This document shows, piece after piece, positions 55,121 through 64,000 of a stretch of DNA of 64,000 nt. This DNA is from Phytophthora hibernalis (taxonomy: Eukaryota; Oomycota; Peronosporomycetes; Peronosporales; Peronosporaceae). The first letter of the stretch is position 1. The number at the start of each line of letters is the position of its first letter. The position numbers and the translations under genes were made by a program. The stretch covers positions 186,001 through 250,000 of the forward strand of contig JAAKBF010000390.1 of the NCBI GenBank assembly GCA_012656075.1. The letters are read 5' to 3'. A model generated the notes under the pieces. The model searched no databases. It had not been told where the DNA came from and worked only from the letters and a program-made list of their open reading frames with translations.

Positions 55121-55965
55121 TAGTCAGAACCATGAATAATACCCTATCCAAAACGTTCAGTAATATCATGGATTGACTTGGTAAATGTAAAGTGCATATC
55201 GTCCAATCAAGTGCCGCACACATATTAATAGCGATTAAGGGGTTACAGAGACTGCTTTTGACCAATGAAACACGTTAGGACTAGGTGTGCATGCTGTCGA
55301 CGTATTATGAAAAATGAGCACTTTACTGAAGAGAAGTGATAGTTGTTTAATCTACATATTCTGGACTCTACCGACTTTTAGCCTTGACTTTGTATTTCCC
55401 TCCTTTTGGGTTTGGTAATGGTGTTTATATCTGTATCGCCAATTCAACTGAGTTTCCTGTCAGTTGAGTTGGCGATGAAGGCCACCCTGATGACATCCAC
55501 GTCATGAATACACACCGTAAAGGGCAATTACATGTGGGAGGGACAGCTTCACCAGTTACAAATATGCAGAAGAAGACAAATATAGTGTGTAGTTATGTTA
55601 ATTAGTAAGAGTACGATTGATATAATTGCAACTCGCCGCAACTCGCCACAACCTGTAGCACTGTGCAGTATTCGTTGTCGTGTTCATCTCAGAGCTTGCC
55701 AGTACTGCCCCTTTTCTTGTTCCACTGCCAGTAACTCGAGCCGGGCGGTTTGGCATCTACTGTAGTACTCAGAAGATGAAGATATCCTCCCTCAAGTTAC
55801 TGAGTAAAGTAAAAATTACTTTGACCAGTACTTATTCATACAATCGTCATTGATAAACTCACTCCAATAGACATTGAGGTTAAGTACGAATAGGGCTTGT
55901 GTGACCCCCGTTACAGCCTGTAATTTCATAATACTTACTGTATCTCGAGTGGACATTTTAAATTA
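55121..55965. other. No gene seen
   Basis: Non-coding. A short inverted pair CAACTGAGTTTCCTGTCAGTTG lies near 55446-55468. Confidence 0.4.
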
Positions 55966-56970
55966 CCGACTTCCTCGGCTTATAGTGGACACTGGCATAT
56001 AAGACTCATCGTATTGCAGTATTTGAACCCTCTCGCCGCCTCGGCTTATAAATTCTGCTGCAATTATTTCGACACAAATGTACTACCGTATTTGTCGGAT
56101 CGAGTGATACATACGGCTCGAATGAGACAGCAAATCATCTGAGGGTGACACTCCCTCCGGTTCGAATAAATTGTCAGTGCTTACTAATACTGATCTAAAT
56201 ATACCGGAGGCGGATGCCACGAAAGCAAATCGATAGCAAAAACGACACAAATTCGCAAACATTTTCCTTTTCACTTGATTTGAAATGTTAGAACGTGTCA
56301 CACTCGATCCGACAAATACGGTAGTATGCGTACCGGTATGACGACTTTCCTTCCGACTGCCAGTCATTCAGAGATTCTCCCAGACCTCAGCCGCCCTTCT
56401 CCTGTTGCCTGCTTTGTTGGTGGATGCGCGCACTACATGTCTGCAGCCGCTGTATCTGATGGCGCCGCGTAGAGTATTCGAGCTCGCTGTTCTCATGTGA
56501 TCCTCAATCTAGCAGCACTAACTCGTGGCGGTACAGTAGCAGCATGTACCGCAAGTTATTAGACCACAATACCCTTCCTGCTAGAAGTCACTGGGGCTAC
56601 TTTGATCAGGCACATGTATATGTATTACCTAAATCACGTAGCGGTTGACCATTGCACGGGCGTGGACGCGCTGATTGCGATGCTGACATAGTTAGCCCGA
56701 AGCCGCTCTGTCTACAATGCAAATGTTGTCGAGCGATTGCCAGTTTTCTTCTGCATGTATCTTGTTAAGCAGAATGGACTTGTTAATTGCCCGTACCGCG
56801 TGTACTGTAGTGACTCGTGGCACGCATCGTTTAACGAGTCATCATGACAGCAGGTGCCCTTAAGTACTAATACCGGTACCGCTAACAGTAGCCAAAATCG
56901 GAAGGTCACTTTTTCAGGGTGGTACACTGTACCGGTACGTAGGGTGCCCACTATTAGCCGAGGAAGTCGG
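55966..56970. mobile_element. Non-autonomous DNA element, about 1 kb, with a nested MITE
   Basis: Ends CCGACTTCCTCGGCTTATAG and, from the right, CCGACTTCCTCGGCTAATAG are inverted. TA precedes the left end; the right flank is TT, so the target duplication is not exact. No coding. Confidence 0.6.
56086..56321. mobile_element. MITE, 236 bp, TA-flanked
   Basis: Perfect inverted ends CCGTATTTGTCGGATCGAGT and flanking TA on both sides. It sits inside the 55966-56970 element. Confidence 0.85.
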
Positions 56971-57762
56971 TTCTGGCATTCAATAGCAGCTTGAATTCCT
57001 CGCCTTGAAGCTGCAAGCACCAACGCACCTCCAAAAAATGAGTTCATGTACACTTGACTGCCAATACATGTATCCTAGCTGAGGCTGAGGAAAATATCGG
57101 TGCGCTGCGTTTTCGAAAAGTACTGAAACAATTTTCAGTTGGACATTTAGCTCTTTGTTAAATCTACTCAGCGATACCCTCCCCCCCGAGGACAGCGCTC
57201 AAGACGACGTCGCAATTTCTTGAAACCGCTTTTCGAGATCAAGATCATTACTTTCAATGCATTTCTGATAGCACTTTGGGGGAAGCGGTCAACTACAGTA
57301 CATATACATGTACATCGATGAGTCCCTCTGATGCACGAGGCAGAAAAAGTTCCTGATAAAAGTATCACCTCAAGCCCAACTCAAGCAAGACAATGAAGAA
57401 ATCCCACTATATTTTAATTTTAAAATACTACTGTACATGCACAAAGCAAATTCAAAGCAAACTACTCCTGCAGTTCACTTTTTACTCAAGTTAAGAGCAG
57501 CAATTTTCACAGGTGCTGCGACACCGCCTCGATCAATTAGTCCTTGTAGGGATACCATTGGGCATTACGTTCAGGTCCAATCCAGTACCAGGTAGTATTT
57601 CGAGGTGCATGCACAAAGCTATTTCCGATCGCTTAGGTCCTAGACTGCAAAAACGGTATACAGCACTACTGTAGTTTCCTGAAAAAGTTAGCCGTCTTAG
57701 CAGAACTGCCGAGCTATTGAGATCTCTAAACGCAAAAAAATCTACAGCATAGCAAAGTCAAT
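56971..57762. other. No gene seen
   Basis: Non-coding; a C-run at 57180-57187. Confidence 0.4.
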
Positions 57763-58418
57763 TTAAGTCTTGTGATTAATGTAAATGCCGATGAGCACGA
57801 TAATGATAGTCCCCACGATCGCCGCGCCCCAAGCCGTAAGTTGTTGTCCTTCATCACTGATACCTCTGCTCACTGTAGGGGACTTGGCTAAAGTCTCTCC
57901 GATCTTTTCGATTCTCTTGGGGTCAGCTCAACTCTCGGTAATGCTGCGATGATCTTCTGAACATCCTTGCTTTCCGATAAACTTTTGAGAATTGCCGGGT
58001 TCTTTAGCGCGTCTCGAAGCGAGTTGGTGATTACAGGGTTATCAAGTTCCTTGATAAGGATGTGATTCTTTGTCAATACCTGGGCAAGGACTTGATCCTT
58101 TTGCACCATCGTGGCCAAACTTGGATTCGTCTTCACCGCATTAATAAAAGTTGGAGATTTCTCCAAAACCTTGACAAAATCATCGCTGTTCTGCGACAGT
58201 TTGGTTGCAATTCCCGACACTGGAGGTCCTCTCTCTTCATCAGTCGCGGCATTTTCGGTGATACTGCCCTTGAGGTTGCGCCGCGAAGTGTGTCCGTTCA
58301 CTATTGCATGGTTGGAGCTGGTCTTGATGGCGTGGACAGCATTGTCGTCATTCGCGAGGCCCTGAACAGAAGCCACGAAGGCGACTAGGAGCAGTACCAG
58401 GAAGTAGTCGAACCGCAT
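57763..58418 (-). CDS. RxLR-like effector relative D (RNLK-dEER), best preserved; one frameshift before the membrane tail
   Basis: ATG at 58418. Signal peptide MRFDYFLVLLLVAFVASVQG (1-20), SRRNLKG with R47-N-L-K50, and DEER at 60-63. Next comes a helical part with Asn-Pro-capped short repeats (VKTNPSLATMVQKD, VLTKNHILIKELDNPVIT, LKNPAILKSLSESKDVQKII). As written the frame ends at 57888 after 176 residues. A one-base shift near 57931 opens DPKRIEKIGETLAKSPT and a membrane helix (GAAIVGTIIIVLIGIYINHK) ending at 57763, exactly as in A. So the ancestral protein had a C-terminal anchor. Family knowledge: secreted, host-translocated effectors. Start is supported by the signal peptide. Confidence 0.75.
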
Positions 58419-59118
58419 GGAGCTCCTTCAGCAGGTCGACGTGGTTGGCGATCAATTCGGAAATGAACTGCAATTTTGGAATCACCAGCCTGGGATTCCA
58501 GCAGGATCGTCCACAGTGATGGGGACCAGGATCGCAGCCTGCGGATAGGCGCAGTAATTTCAGGATTACAATTCATGTGGCAAGCAAGAGAATGAACTTG
58601 TCGGGAGTCGATGAGCCGTGCAGCACTCCGATGGTGGAGATCGGCTGATGGTTCAGCCAAGCAATTAATAGGGTCAAAGTTCTTCGAGCCGAGATCGTTC
58701 ATACATATACATGTGCATATACCGGTACTGAAATTGATGCAGACTCGTGGACATGCAGCGGTATTGCTCATGCTCGTGAAACGAGTAATAGCCAGAATGT
58801 GCAGGATCCTATGTGCATGTACTTGAAGGACACGTGAAGGGATTTGCGATGGAATTGCATCATGTTGTGCTCGACTGTCCCGATTAAGGGTTACAGTACC
58901 GGTACATGTACCGGTACCGTACTGGTAGCTCAGAACGGTACATGTGCCGTACTGGAAACGGTTGGCTACCATCTTGGTACCCGAAAGCAGCATAAAGCGG
59001 GTCGATTTAAAACAGATGATACTGCGTTTCTTCTTGTTGGCCGCATTCACAGATCTGCTGGTACAATGTAACAACTCCTGGTGCTGTAGCATGCTGCAAC
59101 TTGCAGCAGAATATAATA
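58419..59118. other. Effector D upstream region, no other gene
   Basis: 58440-58510 resembles the A-C upstream sequence (GGAAATGAACTGC, GGGATTCCAGCAGG). Repeated GGTACATGTACC words near 58895-58950. The long minus frame 59092-58385 has no protein features. Confidence 0.45.
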
Positions 59119-59280
59119 CAGAGTTCCCGGCAAAGGGAGAACCGTAATCAGTTATTTACCTTGGAAAATTAGTACATTTGTAACAAAGACTTGCTCTACC
59201 GCTATACAAATCCGTTTGCAAATCTTTTAGCCTGGAAGAAATTATTGGTCCCACCTTTCTCCCTTTGCCGGGGAACTCTG
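59119..59280. mobile_element. MITE, 162 bp, TA-flanked, complete
   Basis: Inverted ends CAGAGTTCCC(C/-)GGCAAAGGGA with TA on both sides. Second, damaged copy at 45600-45740. Confidence 0.85.
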
Positions 59281-59780
59281 TAGTTGTGTCTGCAGTACAT
59301 GTTCTGTAGGCTTCAGCAGTCGCCAGACATCGGTCACTAAGATGTTCCATGTGTGTGGTCAAAAGTTCCGGCTTTTGCTTCTTGAAGATCTGAAGGTGCC
59401 GATTTTTAAGACTACAAAGGAGTCACCTGTAAACGAAGCCGAATTTAATTGGGAGGGAGACACGGTGCTACAATACCTGTAAGTTACTTGCTGTAGTAAT
59501 AAATGCTGGTGTATTGTGCCTCTTATCCCTTCGAATTGGACTCCAATATCCATCCCCAACAAGTGATAAGACATATCCGGATATAATAGTGCTAGGCAAA
59601 AGTCGGGTTGGTTCCTTCATGTTGAATTTACGTCTTGGTTGAGAAACCATAAACATGGGTACACGTACCGGTATTTCTGAAGTTCAATCGTCAAGTTGCG
59701 GAAGTGTACATAATTTGTGTCAATAGAACAAATGCCAAAATCCTATTCTCCCAACAATTTTTTTCAGATGAGATGAAATT
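59281..59780. other. No gene seen
   Basis: Non-coding; no open frame with protein features. Confidence 0.35.
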
Positions 59781-60126
59781 TGCACAAAGGCACCGGATTT
59801 CGACAGATCATCGAATATTTTATCTTTTATTTTCAAAACATAAATATTCAAATAGAGCGTCTAGGTGCAGTGTGCGGGGTAAGACGGTAGTCGAAAATCC
59901 TGCGTTTCACAATCGTACAAAGCGTATCGATGTGAGACATCATTTTGTGCGAGAGCGTGTAGCGATGAAGCAAATTGCAGTGAAGCGCGTACCTGGTGTG
60001 GACAATGTCGTAGACGCGTTCACGAATCCCCTACCGAGACATACTTTTGAAAAACATAGAGATACAATGGGGTTGATGCCAAAAGCTATTTTCGACGTAT
60101 CGCAATGCAACGCTGGAGATCACTAG
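59781..60126 (+). pseudogene. C-terminal tail of a third Copia polyprotein (RNase H end)
   Basis: NRTKRIDVRHHFVRERV, VKRVPGVDNVVDAFTNPLPR and HRDTMGLM correspond to the end of Copia RNase H (KHIDIRYHFIR ... NVADIFTK ... GL). The sequence differs from Copia-1 and Copia-2. Everything upstream is missing. Confidence 0.7.
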
Positions 60127-60133
60127 GTGGGGC

Positions 60134-60349
60134 TGTTGGGGATTGATTGATGTGTTTTGATCTTAACGTTGAAGTACAAGCGTGGGTCGTTTATCCCGTG
60201 AAGTCACTGAGTTTTCCCACGTGGTGGGGCTGTCCTATGACAGAGGTTGACCACCACATCCGGCAGTTAAAAATAAGGACTACCAGAGAGCAGGAAAGAA
60301 CTAACAGGAGCTTCGAGCTCATTCTGAAAACAACACCGACTGCTTAACA
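60134..60349 (+). repeat. Candidate 3' LTR of Copia-3
   Basis: TGTTGGGGATTG follows the stop after a purine-rich AGGTGGGG tract; TGCTTAACA at 60341-60349 would be the inverse end. No second copy in the window. Confidence 0.4.
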
Positions 60350-60940
60350 GGTAGCTTTTGCTGCTTGGCTCGCTAATCTACTTATTTCTTGAGCTTTCAC
60401 CTCTGCTAGCGAAACAAGGTCGCTTCACATGTCACGACATCGCGATCAGGCCCTGATGTTGTTAATCACAACAAGTTTTCTGGTTTTGGTCTGAGCTGCA
60501 GCTTTGATCAGTGGCACTGCTTCTGGATAAGCTCCACCGACCTGACGCAACCGCGCGCACTAGTCACGGACGAAATATTTTATAGTTGCATTTTCCAAGG
60601 AGGACGTTTGCCGTCGCGATGTTATTATTCGCCACGAGATCTTCGAGGACATCCTCGATCGTGGACGGGTGGCAGTTCTGGATTAGCAAACGCACCATCT
60701 TGGACTGGCCACGTGAAGCAACATCAGTTGTCACGTGAGCGGAGGCAAATGGCGTGCTTCCTCAGACCAACACTTTAGTCATCTCGATGTTATCCTTCAC
60801 GACTGCCAATTTTGGTGCTGGGGATACCGCGTAATACCCGCTTCGGCTAGCGAGCAGCGTTGCCGCCTCGATGTTGTCGTTTGTGACAGCAGATTTCAGT
60901 GCACAAGTGATGAAATCCTCTTTCACTGGGCCTTCGAGGA
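60350..60940 (-). pseudogene. Ankyrin-repeat fragment
   Basis: Minus frame from 60940: FITCALKSAVTNDNIEAATL, LAVVKDNIEMTKVLV, an in-frame TGA, KMVRLLIQNC, VLEDLVANNNIATANVLLGK, another TGA and then VGGAYPEAVPLIKAAAQ. These are ankyrin-like helix pairs of the same family as 61932-63895, which lies upstream on the same strand. Non-functional. Confidence 0.6.
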
Positions 60941-61179
60941 AGGGAGGAGTTAGGGAGCACCCTCATCGGGGTACCCGAGCAGAAAAAGCCGAAGCACATG
61001 GCGTTAGTGCTGGTGCCGAGAGCCAACAAAAATATCTTGTTGAGTAAGTCCCAAATATATATTTGCTAAGGCGTACTAAAGTAAGAGAGTAACGGAGGGA
61101 AGAGATGGCTTCGCCATTTCACTACTTCGTGATATTAATAAACACCTCCTTACAACCTCCACCGTCTCTTCGCTAGAGC
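60941..61179. other. No gene seen
   Basis: Non-coding. Confidence 0.4.
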
Positions 61180-61860
61180 CCTCTTGTGAACGAATCAACT
61201 CAAGCGGAATTTGGTGACCAGGACAAGTTCATCATTCCTGCACCTCCCCCATTGGAGTACCCGTCTGCAGAAAAGCGGGAGCTTCCATCCATTTGTGGAC
61301 AAAAGCCAATAAGTACAACGTATCCCGTAAAAGGTCGCACGTAATGACGAAGGGAAGTTCGCTATGTCTTGATCGATCTGGTAAACCGTAAAATACGCGA
61401 AAAATCAAGGACTCAGATCGGCAGCGGCCAATGGTTTAGTCTAAGCGATCAGGTTGTGAAATGCGCATTAGTATTGTGGCAGTTGACCCGGGCAACACTG
61501 CTGGTCCGTGGAAAATTGTGTACACCAGAGATGGTAGTGAGCTCCATAATCACTGTCCTTCCTCCGATGTCCGCATCCATGTTGCTCATCGCCAGCGTGA
61601 TGCCCGGCGGACGAAGTCTTCCGACTCGTCGGTGTCTGATCTGGTTTCGCTGCAGAAGGCTGGTGTTTCGACGTCACAAATATATGCAACAATTATAATG
61701 TCGGACAAAGATTCTTTGGTACTCCCTAGAGACGTTGTCAACATGAAGAAATCTTCATGTATCGAGCTACTTGCAACGCAGACGAGTACAGAAGCTCTTT
61801 TTCGTGGACGAGGTGGTGGTGAAGGCCTGGCAATCCCAGTGAAGCAGCTGGCGGGCGATG
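61180..61860 (+). pseudogene. MULE transposase N-terminal fragment (FAR1-like DNA-binding region)
   Basis: Plus-strand pieces: PAPPPLEYPSAEKRE (61245), NKYNVSRKRSHVMTKGSSLC then two stops (61310-61390), CEMRISIVAVDPGN, WKIVYTRDGSELHNHCPSS and SLQKAGVSTSQIYATII (61455-61695), ending ATQTSTEALFRG. The WK(I/V)...DGSxLHNHxPS signature and the following helix are typical of MULE/FAR1 proteins. Truncated next to the ankyrin gene. A different family from 29208-31570. Confidence 0.65.
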
Positions 61861-61931
61861 TGGACACACGTAGTATAACTTGTGTTCTGTCGGTCGAGGT
61901 TTGCACCAAATGGGAACAAGCAGACGTGTGC

Positions 61932-63895
61932 TCATGCCAGTCGTGCCCTCTTGCTTCCCAGTAATTGCGCCACTTCATCGCAGCCAACTGCTCTCGCTCG
62001 TAATGCTGCAGCTCGAATACTTTTTGAATCACATCGGTCTCGCAGCAATCGTATAACGTCCAGCTGGCCTTCAATCGCTGCTACTTCCAGGGCGTACGTG
62101 ACAGACAACCGATCGCACTTATCCACCAGCAACTTTACCACTTCCGTGTTGCCTTTTGCAGCAGCGGCAATGATGCCACGATTGATAGCGCACGCACTTG
62201 CATTATCTAGCAGCAATCAGACCAGGTGCACCAAATTGTTTTCCGAAACATGCTTGAAGATACCAACGTGCGTTCCAGGACTGCACCTCTCCAGCAACAG
62301 CTTAGCCACCTCAAGGTTACCAGCTGATGCCACTTTCGTGAAGGCTAGATTAACATTGTCTTGATCGTAGTGGTCAAGCAAATATTCAACCATCCCCGCT
62401 CGATTACGCAATGCAGCGCTGACCAGCGCATCAACTTTAGGACGCGATCTGCTATGCTCAATAAACATTTGCACAATTTCGAGATGCTCGTTCTCCACTG
62501 CGTCTTGTAGTGCTGCGCTAGCCTCAAATTTGTTCCATTTGCTGACAAGAAGTTTTGCCATTTCAACATCTCCTTCCGTCGCTGCATATTTCGCAGCTGA
62601 TACGGAAGCCCATTTTAGCTTAGCAGAACGAATGAACGAACGTTTTGCAGCGCGACAATTCAGCATCATCTTCACGACTTCCCACTGGTTGCTGTATGCA
62701 GCTTTACGAAATGCGTAAGTAGCCTCGTTGTCACTCCAGTCAAGCAAAGTCTTCACCAGATTCACACGGCCAGCTCTCACACCGTCCGACAGCAATTTTA
62801 AAAACACCGTAACAAGTTTGTTGCGCTCAGTTCGGTTACCGGTAAACTTACAGTCGATCGGCGACACATCGAAGAGAGTAAACTGCTCCAAGAAATATTT
62901 GATCAAGGCACAGTGGTCATATTCGGCTGCTTTCTCCAGCGCAAGCGCAAACGCATTCGTATCAAATGTGACTACATTCATCATCCGAGCGACCATGTTC
63001 AAGTTACCTTTCTGTGTAGCCACCCAGAGTGCATCGTTCTTCATAAAGGGGTTACATAGTCCAATCAGCAACTCTATCACCTCGACGTGATCGTTTTCCA
63101 CAGCAATTTTCAAAGCATTTTGCACCCCGTACGTATCAAATGTGACTACATCCACCATCCGAGCGACCATGTTCAAGTTACCTTTCTGTGTAGCAGCCCA
63201 GAGTGCATCATTCTTCTCAAAATAACATAGTCCAATCAGCAACTCCATCACCTCGACGTGATCGTTTTCCACAGCAGCTTTCAAAGCACCTTGCACCCCG
63301 ACTAAACTCTTCGTCTTATGCATCTCGACCATAACCCGTATCACCCCCACTCGCCCATTTGCTGCCGCAGCTACTAAGGGCCTTCTCCTCATTAAATACC
63401 ATCGGAAGAAGCAAAGTCATCACATTTACATGTCCGTTTGCAGCAGCAGCTTCCAGAACGTCCTGAAGGTCGAAGACATTAAAATGTGATTGTAGAAACT
63501 TAATGACATGGGCGTGGCCGTTTCCTGCGGCCGCGATCATCTGCGCTCTGGCTCCCCCAAACGCTGGGTAGTGGCGATAGAGCCACTGTAAAACTTCAAG
63601 ATGTCCATTACCTGCAGCTCCAACGAAAGCTGCGAGCGAACAGCCTTCAGTCCGACTCGCGAAAAGTTGCTGACAAATTGCCAATTTCCTTTTGCGGCAG
63701 CTCCATCCATTGCTCCAACTGTCACTTTGAGAACATCGGAATATCTGCTGAGAACCCCACGCAGATCGAGGAACACGGCAGCGTCAACGGTGGAAGGGAT
63801 AAGGAAGTCGCTCACGAGCTGCTCGACGTGAAAAATGGCTTGCAGCGAAGCTGGTAGCACCAACTGGACGACGTGGAGAGGGGTGGAGACGGCAT
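61932..63895 (-). CDS. Long ankyrin-repeat protein, one in-frame stop and apparent frameshifts
   Basis: About 650 codons of ankyrin repeats, no other domain seen. N-terminal part VLPASLQAIFHVEQLVSDFL, then RTEGCSLAAFVGAAGNGHLE and about 15 degenerate repeats (ALKAAVENDHVEVMELLIGL, ALWAATQKGNLNMVARM, AALQDAVENEHLEIVQMFI). Two repeats in the middle are near-copies (63060-63290). Frame changes near 63890, 63690 and 63390; a TGA at 62217-62219 splits off the last 95 residues. The frame 63392-62217 (391 residues) is intact. A scaffold for protein binding is the family role; partner and location unknown. Related remains at 12344-13530 and 60350-60940 show an expanded family. Confidence 0.7.
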
Positions 63896-64000
63896 TCTTC
63901 TTTGACTGTTGTTGGAATGGGACGTGGTGATGACAAGCGGAGAAATACTCAAGTAGGCAAAAACTTTCAAAAAACTTGCAAGTTGAAGTCTTAGTGCCAT

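Noticed and set aside
58385..59092. 235-codon minus-strand frame upstream of effector D
   Set aside because: Overlaps the effector start, is built from GTACATGTACC micro-repeats and shows no protein features.

Overview
ORGANISM. The window looks like the repeat-rich, gene-sparse part of an oomycete genome, most likely Phytophthora or a close relative. The reasons are a family of secreted RxLR-like (RNLK ... dEER) effector genes, short GT-AG introns of 60-80 nt, an oomycete-type initiator plus FPR core promoter in front of a secreted RNase, TKL-type ankyrin kinase and ankyrin-repeat genes without introns, and the mix of transposon superfamilies (hAT, Harbinger, MULE, piggyBac, pogo/Tc1-like, Copia, chromodomain Gypsy). 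There is no CRISPR, operon or other prokaryotic feature, and I found no tRNA or rRNA gene. LAYOUT. 1-4.6 kb: the 5' part of a mitochondria-targeted gene running off the left edge, then a degenerate tandem paralogue of it broken by a hAT element (exact 8-bp target duplication) and by a 1.35-kb gag-only LTR retrotransposon (exact 5-bp target duplication). 4.6-6.2 kb: decayed coding scraps. 6.2-10.4 kb: a 5'-truncated, frameshifted Copia. 10.7-12.2 kb: an unrecognised coding cluster. 12.3-13.5 kb: an ankyrin pseudogene. 13.7-16.2 kb: no convincing gene. 16.2-21.2 kb: the main host-gene island, with a hypothetical protein, a coiled-coil acidic protein, a secreted RNase T2 and an ankyrin/TKL kinase. 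21.5-27.0 kb: two effector relatives, the second split from its upstream region by a complete 3.05-kb PIF/Harbinger element. 27.5-32.4 kb: a MULE transposase followed in the same orientation by an Ulp1/C48 peptidase. 34.0-44.0 kb: an LTR remnant, then 0.6-kb inverted repeats 8 kb apart enclosing a foldback hairpin and a complete but mutated chromodomain Gypsy. 44.7-53.7 kb: pogo-like termini, a second Copia, a large hairpin, and a piggyBac 3' half. 53.7-58.4 kb: two more effector relatives and several MITEs. 59.1-61.9 kb: a MITE, a third Copia tail with LTR, an ankyrin fragment and a MULE N-terminal fragment. 61.9-63.9 kb: a long ankyrin-repeat gene. HOW IT FITS TOGETHER. Effector relatives lie in transposon-dense DNA and share about 300-400 bp of upstream sequence; two form an inverted duplication 30 kb apart. 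Transposons have landed in promoters, in coding sequence and in each other. Several otherwise well-conserved host genes (kinase, ankyrin gene) carry scattered single-base frameshifts while all catalytic motifs survive. Real decay and uncorrected assembly indels cannot be told apart from this sequence alone.
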